Below, in pieces: positions 25,880 through 33,705 of a DNA stretch of 64,000 nucleotides (positions are counted from its first letter, which is position 1; every line of letters begins with the position of its first letter). The DNA is from Sipunculus nudus (lineage: Eukaryota > Annelida > Sipuncula > Golfingiida > Sipunculidae). A program made the translations under genes and the position numbers. The stretch spans positions 124,001-188,000 of the forward strand of contig JAPPUL010000072.1 in NCBI GenBank assembly GCA_026874595.1, given 5' to 3'. Under the pieces are notes generated by a model. The model ran no database searches and had not been told where the DNA came from. It saw only the letters and a list, made by a program, of their open reading frames with translations.

Positions 25880-25922
25880 GTATATATGCAGAAACTATAA
25901 TAAATAGAAAGAAGGATTAATT

Positions 25923-26798
25923 ATGATAAGTTCACAAACTAATTGCAAATATTCTAACGAGAACGTTAATAAAAACGAAGAGTCTGAATCTTCTTTCTCG
26001 CATTATTTAAAAGATATTTCCAATTATACTTTATTGTCTTTTGACGAGGAGAAGGACCTTTCAAAGAAAATTCAAAACGGGGATATGGACGCACTTGAAA
26101 AACTTATCAACAGTAATTTACGACTAGTTATTAAATTTGCTAGCTCTTTTGCTAGAACAGGCTATAACCTTGATGACCTCATACAGGAAGGGAATATTGG
26201 TCTTATGCGTGCTGCTCAAAAATATGATCATAACAAAAATGTTCGCTTTGCTACTTATGCCAGCCAGTGGATTAAGCAGACTATAATCCGTTCTTTACAA
26301 AAAGATTCTCCCATAAGATTACCTTATAGAAAAGAATATATGATTAAAAAACTAAATGATATTTCTAGGCAGTTCATGGAGGAATATGAACGTGAGCCTG
26401 AACTTCAGGAAATTGCTAATAAGATAGATGTCTCTGTTTTGATCTTAAGGCAAGCTCAGAAATATAAAATATCTGTTGTCCCTCTTAATTATAAGACGGC
26501 TAATGGCACTGACTTCGATATCGAAAACATTACCCCAAGTGCTGTCGATAACCCGTTAGATTCATTGCTCAAAAAAGACCTTACTTCTGAGATGAATAAG
26601 GCTTTAAATACTTTAAGTCCTAAAGAAAAAACAATTATTCAATACCGATTCGGCCTGGGCAAACAACAAAAACAAACTCTTAAAACTATCGGAGACAAAT
26701 TTGGAATCTCGCAAGAGAGCGTTAGGCAGATTACTTCAACTAGCCTTAAAAAACTTAAGGCGACTTATCTTTACCTTGAAGACTATATGACAGGATAA
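25923..26798 (+). CDS. RpoS-like group 2 sigma-70 family factor
   Basis: The 291-residue protein has regions 1.2 to 4.2 of a primary-type sigma factor without region 1.1. Region 1.2/2.1 is LSFDEEKDLSKKIQNGD, region 2.2 LDDLIQEGNIGLMRAAQKYD, regions 2.3-2.4 FATYASQWIKQTIIRSLQ, and region 4.2 ends with ISQESVRQITSTSLKKL. It should direct core RNA polymerase to promoters with -10 and -35 elements. Size and region content fit RpoS/RpoH-like alternative factors better than the housekeeping RpoD. It is preceded by a sigma-54-type promoter, the arrangement known for rpoS in Borrelia. A 13-bp-stem terminator follows the stop. I leave the symbol blank because RpoS orthology needs a tree. Confidence 0.85.
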   Translation: MISSQTNCKYSNENVNKNEESESSFSHYLKDISNYTLLSFDEEKDLSKKIQNGDMDALEKLINSNLRLVIKFASSFARTGYNLDDLIQEGNIGLMRAAQKYDHNKNVRFATYASQWIKQTIIRSLQKDSPIRLPYRKEYMIKKLNDISRQFMEEYEREPELQEIANKIDVSVLILRQAQKYKISVVPLNYKTANGTDFDIENITPSAVDNPLDSLLKKDLTSEMNKALNTLSPKEKTIIQYRFGLGKQQKQTLKTIGDKFGISQESVRQITSTSLKKLKATYLYLEDYMTG

Positions 26799-26840
26799 AG
26801 AGCAATTATCAAGCAATTATCTTACTTTCACCCTCTGAAT

Positions 26841-26880
26841 AAGACAAAGAATGGTATTATACATTCTTTGTCTTGTCTTT
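26841..26880. terminator. Bidirectional terminator between sigma-factor gene and acpP
   Basis: aagacaaagaatg (26841-26853) pairs perfectly with cattctttgtctt (26862-26874) across an 8-nt loop. A T-rich tract follows on the right, serving two convergent genes. Confidence 0.8.
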
Positions 26881-26890
26881 ATTCTATGCC

Positions 26891-27133
26891 TTATTCTGTC
26901 TTTGCGTATTGTTCTATATATTTAAGAACATCTTTAACCGTTAGTATCTTTTCTACTTCTTCATCCGGAATCTCTATATCAAATTCATCTTCAAGTGCCA
27001 TTATTAGTTCTACTATATCTAGAGAATCACATCCCAAATCATCTATGAAGGACGCATCCTCAACTATCTCCCCAGCCTCCACATTAAGCTTGTCTAATAT
27101 TATTTCCTTTAATTTTTCAAAATGTTTAGACAT
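26891..27133 (-). CDS. acpP: Acyl carrier protein
   Basis: The 80-residue acidic protein has the phosphopantetheine site [11 protein letters not shown] with Ser37, and the usual four-helix pattern. It carries growing acyl chains in type II fatty-acid synthesis. The start ATG has GGAGGAA upstream. It is alone, not next to fab genes, convergent with the sigma-factor gene and divergent from sco1. Length and charge are standard. Confidence 0.95.
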   Translation of the reverse strand: MSKHFEKLKEIILDKLNVEAGEIVEDASFIDDLGCDSLDIVELIMALEDEFDIEIPDEEVEKILTVKDVLKYIEQYAKTE

Positions 27134-27248
27134 TAATTATTCCTCCAGCCTTGCTTTTCTACATCCATATTGTCCAAGGCGTATACCTGTTCAATCTCTA
27201 GTAATATAAATACTCTTAACCTTTATGTCAACTTTTATTTTGCTTCTT

Positions 27249-27274
27249 AGAAAAATATAACAGAAAAATATAAC
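27249..27274. repeat. 13-bp tandem duplication in the acpP/sco1 divergent region
   Basis: agaaaaatataac occurs twice in a row and is followed by the perfect 12-bp palindrome AACAATATTGTT (27275-27286), a possible operator. Confidence 0.85.
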
Positions 27275-27355
27275 AACAATATTGTTAACAGCTTATTTTG
27301 CTTATCTTAACTTTATTTTATTTTTCTTTACCTTTTTTTTGTTATTATCTAACTT

Positions 27356-28009
27356 ATGTCTAAATTGTTAAAATTGTATCTTAAAAATACTACAAAGCTT
27401 TATAAAAAGATAAGTTTTGCTATTCGTCTGTTTGCTTATTTAATGTTTTTTGTTCTTATCCTAGCTTCTTGTTCCAAGAAAACTTCTAATAACGATAATG
27501 CTCATTTAACATATTATGAGTTTGGGGGCAATTTTACTCTTACTTCTCACAATAATTCTTCTTTCTCTCTTGATATGCTTAAAGGTAAAATTGTTTTGCT
27601 CTTTTTTGGCTACACTTATTGTCCTGACGCTTGTCCTATCACATTAAATAAACTGCGTAAAGCCTTTGCGCTCCTTGATGCACAGACTAAAAACTCTATC
27701 CAAATATTATTTGTTAGCGTCGACCCTGAGCGTGACTCTCATTCATCTATTAAAAAATATATTGAAAGCTTTAAGATGAATGCTCTTGGCCTTACTGGCT
27801 CTCTTTATGATATTAAGAAAGTTACTAAGCTTTATAAGGCTACTTTTAGAAAGAATTTTGACCACTCACCTAAAAAAGGACTCGATTATTATACTATTGA
27901 CCATACTACTTTTATTTACATGATTGACCAGGATTCTAAGCTTAGGTACCTTTTTAATCACGACTCTAAACCCCAATTTATAGCAAATACTATTAAGCTC
28001 CTTTTATAA
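27356..28009 (+). CDS. SCO1/SenC-family copper chaperone lipoprotein
   Basis: The 217-residue protein has an N-terminal membrane segment ending in the lipobox LASC (Cys39), then a thioredoxin-fold domain. It has the copper ligands CPDAC (Cys89, Cys93) and the distal His183 in TIDHTTF. FVSVDPERDS is another family marker. SCO proteins deliver copper to, or reduce, the CuA centre of cytochrome c oxidase on the periplasmic face. With the PCu(A)C protein at 45818 it indicates a copper-containing terminal oxidase elsewhere in the genome. It is a single gene with its own promoter region shared divergently with acpP. Confidence 0.9.
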   Translation: MSKLLKLYLKNTTKLYKKISFAIRLFAYLMFFVLILASCSKKTSNNDNAHLTYYEFGGNFTLTSHNNSSFSLDMLKGKIVLLFFGYTYCPDACPITLNKLRKAFALLDAQTKNSIQILFVSVDPERDSHSSIKKYIESFKMNALGLTGSLYDIKKVTKLYKATFRKNFDHSPKKGLDYYTIDHTTFIYMIDQDSKLRYLFNHDSKPQFIANTIKLLL

Positions 28010-28040
28010 ACATTTATTTATAAACAGCTATACTTACCGC

Positions 28041-28445
28041 CTAATCGTATATCTTACACTCAGGTAGCAGCTTCTTTAACTCGTTCACTCCTTGCTCTGT
28101 CGTCTCCGTTCCTTTTATATCAAGCTCTTTTAAATTCCTCATCTCTTGTATATAACCAAGCCCTTTATCTGTTACCTTTGTATCTCTTATATATAATGTG
28201 TTTAGATTCTTTAAATCCTTTATCCCCAAAAGCCCTTCGTCTGTTATCTTTGTCCCGCTGAGACTCAATATCTGCAGCTCCTTTAACCACCTTATATGTC
28301 TTGCTCCTGCATCATCTACTTGCTCATTATCCAAGTTTAGCAGCTGTAGCTTCTTTAATCCCTCGTAATTCAAATTGTAGCCTATACTCTTAAGCCATAT
28401 ATGTGTATCTACTAACCCCCTGTCTTTTGCACTGTATTCCGGCAT
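28041..28445 (-). CDS. Short leucine-rich-repeat protein
   Basis: This 134-residue protein is made of about four LRR units of the cysteine-free RNI-like type: LQLLNLDNEQVDDAGARHI, LQILSLSGTKITDEGLLGI, LNTLYIRDTKVTDKGLGYI and LKELDIKGTETTEQGVNEL. No signal peptide or membrane segment is seen, so it is probably cytoplasmic. Such repeats form an arc used for protein binding, but no partner can be named. GGAGGG precedes the ATG. It lies 66 nt downstream of the frameshifted split-barrel gene, in the same direction. Confidence 0.75.
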   Translation of the reverse strand: MPEYSAKDRGLVDTHIWLKSIGYNLNYEGLKKLQLLNLDNEQVDDAGARHIRWLKELQILSLSGTKITDEGLLGIKDLKNLNTLYIRDTKVTDKGLGYIQEMRNLKELDIKGTETTEQGVNELKKLLPECKIYD

Positions 28446-28511
28446 CTACCCTCCTATTAGCTTTCTTTTACCCGTATAGCTCAGCGTTATATCTCGCCAT
28501 TCACTCTCCTG

Positions 28512-28974
28512 CTAAACTCGCTTTAATACTATCGGCGCTACTGCCTCGTTTATCTCTTCGAAACTTATTGTAGACAGCTTTAATACCTCAACTCGCACTA
28601 ACACTAATCTAGTATCTCGTTCCTTTATACTGTTTTGAATCAAGGGAGACTTCTCACCAAAAACATCCTCCACCACCCCTATATCCTCACTATCATAGCT
28701 CATTAGCTCCCCGCGCCCTTCTATACATATTTGTCTTATATCTTCTAAATCTTCCTCTTCTTTGTATATTAAAACTCCCACAGATACTCCGCCTTGCGTT
28801 AAGGGAAGAAATACACTCCTGTCATTGCGACTTGCTAGGTATAAAACTCCATCTATTGTATGCCCGTATATCATAAGCTGACTCGTTACTCCCCCCTCTT
28901 CTGTCATATATGACAATACCCCCAAAATAGGCTCGCGATAAGTACGTATTTATCTCTTCTTTGCTATAGATCAT
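28512..28974 (-). pseudogene. Pyridoxamine-phosphate-oxidase-like split-barrel protein, frameshifted at a homopolymer
   Basis: The main frame (28512-28925) encodes 137 residues resembling the FMN-binding split-barrel family, for example QLMIYGHTIDGVLYLASRND and LIYKEEEDLEDIRQICIEGRGEL. It lacks a proper start. A second frame begins at ATG 28974 with AAAGG upstream and encodes MIYSKEEINTYLSRAYFG, the expected N-terminus of that family. The two frames meet at a run of five C on the plus strand (28919-28923); one base fewer would join them. It is either a real frameshift, a phase-variable tract or a consensus error. A functional protein would be a cytoplasmic flavoprotein or haem-binding relative of about 153 residues. 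Confidence 0.7.
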
Positions 28975-29029
28975 ATCCTTTACCTCGATTCTGTTAGATT
29001 TCCTAGCTTCCCTTTAATAATATAATCAC

Positions 29030-29386
29030 CTATTTAAGGGCTGCCTTTGCATGCTCTACTACTTCTTTAAATCCTTCAGGATCTTCAAACGCCAAATTAG
29101 ATAATACCTTCCGATTAAGCCTTATATCCGCTTTCTTTAAACCGTTTATAAATTCCCCGTACTTAAGTTCATAATCTCCTACTGCTCCATTTATTCGCAT
29201 TATCCAAAGCCTTCTGAAATCTCGTTTCTTTCGTCGCCTGTCCCGATAGGCATAGGATAACGCTCGCATTATGGCATCTTTTGCACTGTGGTATAACTTG
29301 CTACGACGCCCTCTATACCCTTTTGCCTGCTTTAATACCTTCTTTACTCTCTTATGATGGGCAGGCCCATTCTTTACTCTTGACAT
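29030..29386 (-). CDS. rplT: 50S ribosomal protein L20
   Basis: The 118-residue very basic protein begins [20 protein letters not shown]. It has [22 protein letters not shown] and the C-terminal domain [19 protein letters not shown] typical of L20. It binds 23S rRNA early in 50S assembly and in many bacteria represses its own operon. It is the last gene of thrS-infC-rpmI-rplT, the conserved bacterial order. Confidence 0.97.
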   Translation of the reverse strand: MSRVKNGPAHHKRVKKVLKQAKGYRGRRSKLYHSAKDAIMRALSYAYRDRRRKKRDFRRLWIMRINGAVGDYELKYGEFINGLKKADIRLNRKVLSNLAFEDPEGFKEVVEHAKAALK

Positions 29387-29442
29387 CCCTTTTTACACCT
29401 TCCTATCTTTTTATTACTACTATATTTTTTTAATTAACAGCT

Positions 29443-29640
29443 TTAGCTATACGGCAGCATCTTTAATACTCGTTTGTCATCTGCTCCTGTTAGCACTCCC
29501 TTGCGTCTGTAATTTCTCTTCCTATCTGCACTCTTTTTTGTTAGTATATGACTTGCGTAGGCTTTGTTACGTTTCACTTTCCCTTGCCGTGTTACCATGA
29601 ATCTCTTTTGGACCGACTTCTTTGTCTTTATCTTTGGCAC
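29443..29640 (-). CDS. rpmI: 50S ribosomal protein L35
   Basis: This 65-residue basic protein has the family pattern [22 protein letters not shown] followed by [20 protein letters not shown] and ends VLKMLPY. The start is GTG 29640 with GGAGA about 12 nt upstream. It sits between infC and rplT, 56 nt before rplT. Confidence 0.97.
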   Translation of the reverse strand: MPKIKTKKSVQKRFMVTRQGKVKRNKAYASHILTKKSADRKRNYRRKGVLTGADDKRVLKMLPYS

Positions 29641-29698
29641 CTTATTTTGTCTCCTTTCTCCTTTTTTATAAATACTTTAAGCTACTTTAATATTGCCT

Positions 29699-30226
29699 TT
29701 ACTCTTTATTTGTATTTGTCTTTGTAGGTACTACTATCATTATCATCTGACGACCTTCAAGTTGTGGATGCCTCTCCACCGCTATATCCCCCCCAAGATC
29801 TATTCGTAGCCGCTCTAATACCTCCTCCCCCAAATGCATATGCACCATCTCTCTTCCCCTAAACTGCATCGAGACCTTTATCTTATCTCCTTTCTCAAGA
29901 AAATTCCTTATATGTTTTAATTTAAACTGATAGTCATGTTCGTCTATCTTTGGCCTTAGCTTTATCTCCTTTACATGTACCTTTGCTTGCTTTTTCCTTG
30001 CATCCCGTGTTCGTTTCTTTTGTTCGAATTTATATTTCCCATAGTCCATTAACTTGCATACCGGCGGACTTGCCGTTGGAGATATCTCAACTAAGTCAAG
30101 TTCTTTATCCTCTCGAAGCTTTAATGCCGCCTCTATCCCTAAAACCCCAAGCTGCTTCCCATCTTCATCTAGTAAACGTACCTCGCTTACCCGTATCTGC
30201 TTGTTTATTCGCAATCTCTTTTCTAT
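29699..30226 (-). CDS. infC: Translation initiation factor IF-3, probable AUA start
   Basis: IF-3 binds the 30S subunit, prevents premature joining and proofreads start codons. The protein has the N-domain RINKQIRVSEVRLLDEDGKQLG, the linker and the C-domain DEHDYQFKLKHIRNFLEKGDK followed by KVSMQFRGREM. The frame has no ATG or GTG start. A TAA lies three codons before ATA 30226, so only ATA 30226 or TTG 30214 can start it. The ATA has GAGGT 8 nt upstream, while the TTG has no spaced Shine-Dalgarno, so I favour ATA (175 residues). IF-3 genes using rare starts are known in enterobacteria, where IF-3 represses its own synthesis. Confidence 0.93.
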   Translation of the reverse strand: MEKRLRINKQIRVSEVRLLDEDGKQLGVLGIEAALKLREDKELDLVEISPTASPPVCKLMDYGKYKFEQKKRTRDARKKQAKVHVKEIKLRPKIDEHDYQFKLKHIRNFLEKGDKIKVSMQFRGREMVHMHLGEEVLERLRIDLGGDIAVERHPQLEGRQMIMIVVPTKTNTNKE

Positions 30227-30259
30227 AGTTTTTTACCTCGCTTTTTGCCTTCTTTTACC

Positions 30260-30305
30260 CTTCTTCTGTCCTTCTTCTGTCCTTCTCTTCTGTCCTTCTT
30301 CTGTC
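30260..30305. repeat. 11-13 bp tandem repeat (4 copies) between thrS and infC
   Basis: cttcttctgtc is repeated four times, the third copy two bases longer, in the thrS-infC gap. Confidence 0.9.
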
Positions 30306-30371
30306 CTTCTCTTTCTAACTCTCTTTTTAATAAACTTTTATTATTCATTAAAAAGCTCGTTTATAACTTAC

Positions 30372-32330
30372 TTAAAACCCTTTAACATATTCTAAAAACT
30401 CCTTAAGACCCATCTTCCCCCTATCACCCTTATCTCGACTCCTTACAGATACTTTCTCCTCTGCCTCCTCCGCATCACCTAATATAAGCATAAATGGTAT
30501 TTTTTCCAACTGTCCCTTTCTAATTTTATAGCCCAATTTCTCATTGCTATCGTCAAATGAGGCACGTATACCCCCATCCAAAAGCCTCCTCGTTACTTTT
30601 TCCCCATACCCTTTGTGCTTATTTAGTATTGACAAGACTTTTACTTGTACAGGGGAAAGCCAATAGGGCAGCTTACCTTTATAATGTTCTAGCAATATCC
30701 CTATGAAACGTTCAAGTGAGCCAAGTACTGCTCGGTGTACCATTACCGGAGTGTGCTTTTTTCCATCTGATCCTTCGTACACCACTCCAAGCCTTTTGGG
30801 CATCGAAAAATCTATTTGCACTGTGCCGCATTGCCACTCCCGACCTAAGATGTCTTTTATATTGTATTCTATCTTCGGTCCGTAAAAAGCTCCCTCCCCA
30901 ACCTTTATCTTATAGTCAAGACCAAGACCTTTAAGCCTTTCTACAAGCGCATTAGTTGCAGCTTCCCATTCCTCTTCACTCCCTATATATTTTTTAGGGC
31001 GTGTTGCTATGTATATTTTATGTCCCTCAAATCCTAAATGATTATATACACTTTGTATGTACTTTATTATCTCCTCTATTTCATCTCCCAGCTGGCTTTG
31101 TTCACAAAATATATGCGCATCGTCTTGTGTGAAGTTTCTTACGCGGAATAAGCCATGCAATACCCCTGAAAGCTCGTGTCTGTGCACCAAGCCAAATTCT
31201 GATAGCCTATAGGGCAGCTCTCTATACGATCTTATTCGACTTTTATATATTAAACAATGGGCCGGGCAGTTCATTGGCTTTAGCGCATATTCTCGCTCGT
31301 CTATCTCCGTGAAGTACATGTTCTCTTTGAAATTATCATAATGTCCGCTTTTATGCCATAAAACACTATTTAACATTACAGGCGTCTCCACCTCGCTATA
31401 CCCTCTTTTGACGTTCTCTTCTCTTATGAATTTTGTCAGCTCCTCGTATATTATCTTTCCCTTTTCATGCCAAAATGGAAACCCTGGCGCTTCCTCTTGA
31501 AAACTAAATAACTCAAGTTCTCTACCCAGTTTTCTATGATCTCTTTCTTTTGCTTCCAAAAGCATATTTAAATGCTCTTTAAGTTCTGCTTTACTGAAAA
31601 AGGCTGTCCCGTATATCCGCTGCAGCATTTTGTTCGTGCTTATGCCTCGCCAGTAGGCTCCTGCTACGCTCGTTAGCTTGAATGCCTTTAGATATCTTGT
31701 GTTTGGGATGTGAGGACCTTTACATAAATCTGTAAACTCACCTTGCTCGTATAGCGAAACCTCTTCTATCCCCCGTTCTGATAAGCTACTTAATATCTCT
31801 ACTTTGTAATTATCACCGCGTCTTCTAAAGTATTTTATCGCCTTATCTATTCCTTCATCTCGTCGGCTAAACCTATAACCCTCATTCACTATCTTTTCCA
31901 TCTCTTTACTTATTAATTCAAGGTCTTCTTCCGTTAAGCGCTTCTCAAGTTCAAAATCATAATAAAAACCATCTCGTATAGTCGGCCCTATCGCATACTT
32001 TGTCCCAGGATATAATCTAACAACTGCTTGGGCCATTATATGTGCTGTGCTGTGCCTTAGAATGTCAAGTGCTTCTTCATCTGCTTTTAATATAAAATCT
32101 AATCTCCCGCCCCTAAGCAATCTCTTTGATACGTCATATACTTCTCCGGCAAAGCGACACGCTACCACCTCTTTGAGCAATTCTTTGCCTCCTATATCCT
32201 CCACTACACGCCAAGTTTCTATCCCCTTAGCATATCTACCCCTACCCCCATCACTAAATATAATCTCAACTTCTGCTCCATCTACATCATCAAGCTCTAC
32301 TCTATTGTTTCTTGAATCCTTTTCTTCCAT
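30372..32330 (-). CDS. thrS: Threonyl-tRNA synthetase
   Basis: ThrRS charges tRNA-Thr. The 652-residue chain has an N-terminal TGS-like domain and the editing domain with HSTAH (93-97) and the class II catalytic core. The core has PMNCPAHCLIYKSRIRSYRELP, EFGLVHRHELSGVLHGLFRVR (motif 2), the zinc ligands (Cys of MNCPAHC and two distal histidines) and motif 3 MVHRAVLGSLERFIGIL. The C-terminal anticodon domain begins near VQVKVLSILNKH. Length and domains are standard. No T-box or operator-like leader was recognised upstream, only a 16-bp duplication (tatattctc...). It leads the thrS-infC-rpmI-rplT cluster. Confidence 0.97.
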   Translation of the reverse strand: MEEKDSRNNRVELDDVDGAEVEIIFSDGGRGRYAKGIETWRVVEDIGGKELLKEVVACRFAGEVYDVSKRLLRGGRLDFILKADEEALDILRHSTAHIMAQAVVRLYPGTKYAIGPTIRDGFYYDFELEKRLTEEDLELISKEMEKIVNEGYRFSRRDEGIDKAIKYFRRRGDNYKVEILSSLSERGIEEVSLYEQGEFTDLCKGPHIPNTRYLKAFKLTSVAGAYWRGISTNKMLQRIYGTAFFSKAELKEHLNMLLEAKERDHRKLGRELELFSFQEEAPGFPFWHEKGKIIYEELTKFIREENVKRGYSEVETPVMLNSVLWHKSGHYDNFKENMYFTEIDEREYALKPMNCPAHCLIYKSRIRSYRELPYRLSEFGLVHRHELSGVLHGLFRVRNFTQDDAHIFCEQSQLGDEIEEIIKYIQSVYNHLGFEGHKIYIATRPKKYIGSEEEWEAATNALVERLKGLGLDYKIKVGEGAFYGPKIEYNIKDILGREWQCGTVQIDFSMPKRLGVVYEGSDGKKHTPVMVHRAVLGSLERFIGILLEHYKGKLPYWLSPVQVKVLSILNKHKGYGEKVTRRLLDGGIRASFDDSNEKLGYKIRKGQLEKIPFMLILGDAEEAEEKVSVRSRDKGDRGKMGLKEFLEYVKGF

Positions 32331-32402
32331 CTAGCTATATTCTCTATATCTATATTCTCTATATTTTATAAATTCTATCCTGTCCCTAAAAACAATACCA
32401 TT

Positions 32403-33599
32403 CTAAGCTTGCGCCTGCTTCCTCTTCTTACCACCATCCCTCCCTCTCTTCAACATCAAGTCTTCCCACAACACTAATATTGGACTTGCTATGAATATTG
32501 AACTGTAAGTACCTACAAATACTCCTATCAAAAGTGCAAATGATAAATTCTCAAGCGCCTTGCCACCATATACATATATACAAAGAACTACAAATAAGGT
32601 CGTTAGCGATGTTACCATCGTTCTACTTAAACTTTGGCTTATACTCTTATTTACTACTAGTACGTAATCTTGTGTTGTCAGCAATTGTTGATTCTCGCGT
32701 ATTCTGTCAAATACTATTATTGTATCGTTTAATGAATATCCCATTATTGTCAGTAGCGCTACTATTATTGTCGTGTCTATCTCTCGTCCAAATAATAATA
32801 TAAAACTTATTAATATCAAAACATCGTGTAATAACGCTACTATTGCGGCAATACCAAATTTAAACTGAAATCTAAGCCCTATATACAAAAGTATCAACAC
32901 CAATACCAAAAGACTCACCTTTAATGCTTGACCCTTTATAACTTCTCCTTGAGTCGGATCGTAGGTTGTTTTACTATCTATTGTTACCTCTTTATACCTT
33001 TCTTGCAACGGGTTTACTAAAAGTTTGTCGATTATTAGATCATTCACGCTAAGTATTACCTCAAATCCTTCCTCGTTAGATTCTATCTCGCTCCGTGACC
33101 CAAAGTGTTTTAGAAGTTCTACCTTATCTACAGCATCTACATCCTCCTCCCCTTTATCTCCTTCTTCTATCTTCTCCTTCTTAAGCTTAAACCGTATCTC
33201 GTTAGCAGTATACAATATCTCTCCGTCTAGTACAAGACCTCTGTGTTTATCGCTTAGAATGCTTATCTGCTTGCTGACATACTCTTTAAGCTCCTCCTCT
33301 GCTAAGCTTTCCCCTACCTTCGCCTTTATCAAAAAACTACTTCTTCCCGCATCAGCTCCACCATCAACTCCATCCTCGCTACCCACCTTTATTACACTCG
33401 CATTCTCCCCCAACACCCCCTCAAGTTCTCTTACTACAATCTCTCCTTTTAAGCCTACTTGTATTTGTACTCCTCCTGCAAAATCTATCCCGTAACTAAA
33501 ACCACCTCCTATTACGTAAAGTATTAACCCCATCAAAAGCAACAGTCCCGAAAATATAAATGCTATATTTTTAAACTTTATAAAGTTTAGCTCTTTCAA
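32403..33599 (-). CDS. secF: Protein translocase subunit SecF
   Basis: SecF pairs with SecD in the proton-driven SecDF motor that pulls proteins from the Sec channel. The 398-residue protein has TM1 near residues 12-30, then GGGFSYGIDFAGGVQIQV. After a long charged periplasmic insertion (about 95-190) come TM2-6 with IGLRFQFKFGIAAIVALLHDVLI, GYSLNDTIIVFDRIREN and SLSRTMVTSLTTLFVV. It is longer than the usual roughly 310 residues because of that insertion. Start is TTG with AAGGA 8 nt upstream. It directly follows secD. Confidence 0.95.
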   Translation of the reverse strand: MKELNFIKFKNIAFIFSGLLLLMGLILYVIGGGFSYGIDFAGGVQIQVGLKGEIVVRELEGVLGENASVIKVGSEDGVDGGADAGRSSFLIKAKVGESLAEEELKEYVSKQISILSDKHRGLVLDGEILYTANEIRFKLKKEKIEEGDKGEEDVDAVDKVELLKHFGSRSEIESNEEGFEVILSVNDLIIDKLLVNPLQERYKEVTIDSKTTYDPTQGEVIKGQALKVSLLVLVLILLYIGLRFQFKFGIAAIVALLHDVLILISFILLFGREIDTTIIVALLTIMGYSLNDTIIVFDRIRENQQLLTTQDYVLVVNKSISQSLSRTMVTSLTTLFVVLCIYVYGGKALENLSFALLIGVFVGTYSSIFIASPILVLWEDLMLKRGRDGGKKRKQAQA

Positions 33600-33705
33600 T
33601 TAATTTATCCTTCTTCTTTTTCTTCTCTTATATTGCATATATTGCATATATAATCTGCATATGAACTTGCTTCTGGCTCCTTAAGCTTTTTATTCTCTTA
33701 TGCAT

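Noticed and set aside
28465-28500. cccgtatagctcagcgtt resembling the 5' part of a tRNA
   Set aside because: No T-arm GGTTCGA, no acceptor stem pairing and no anticodon arm can be drawn.
32331-32402. T-box or other riboswitch before thrS
   Set aside because: The gap is only about 70 nt, with no T-box sequence or antiterminator.
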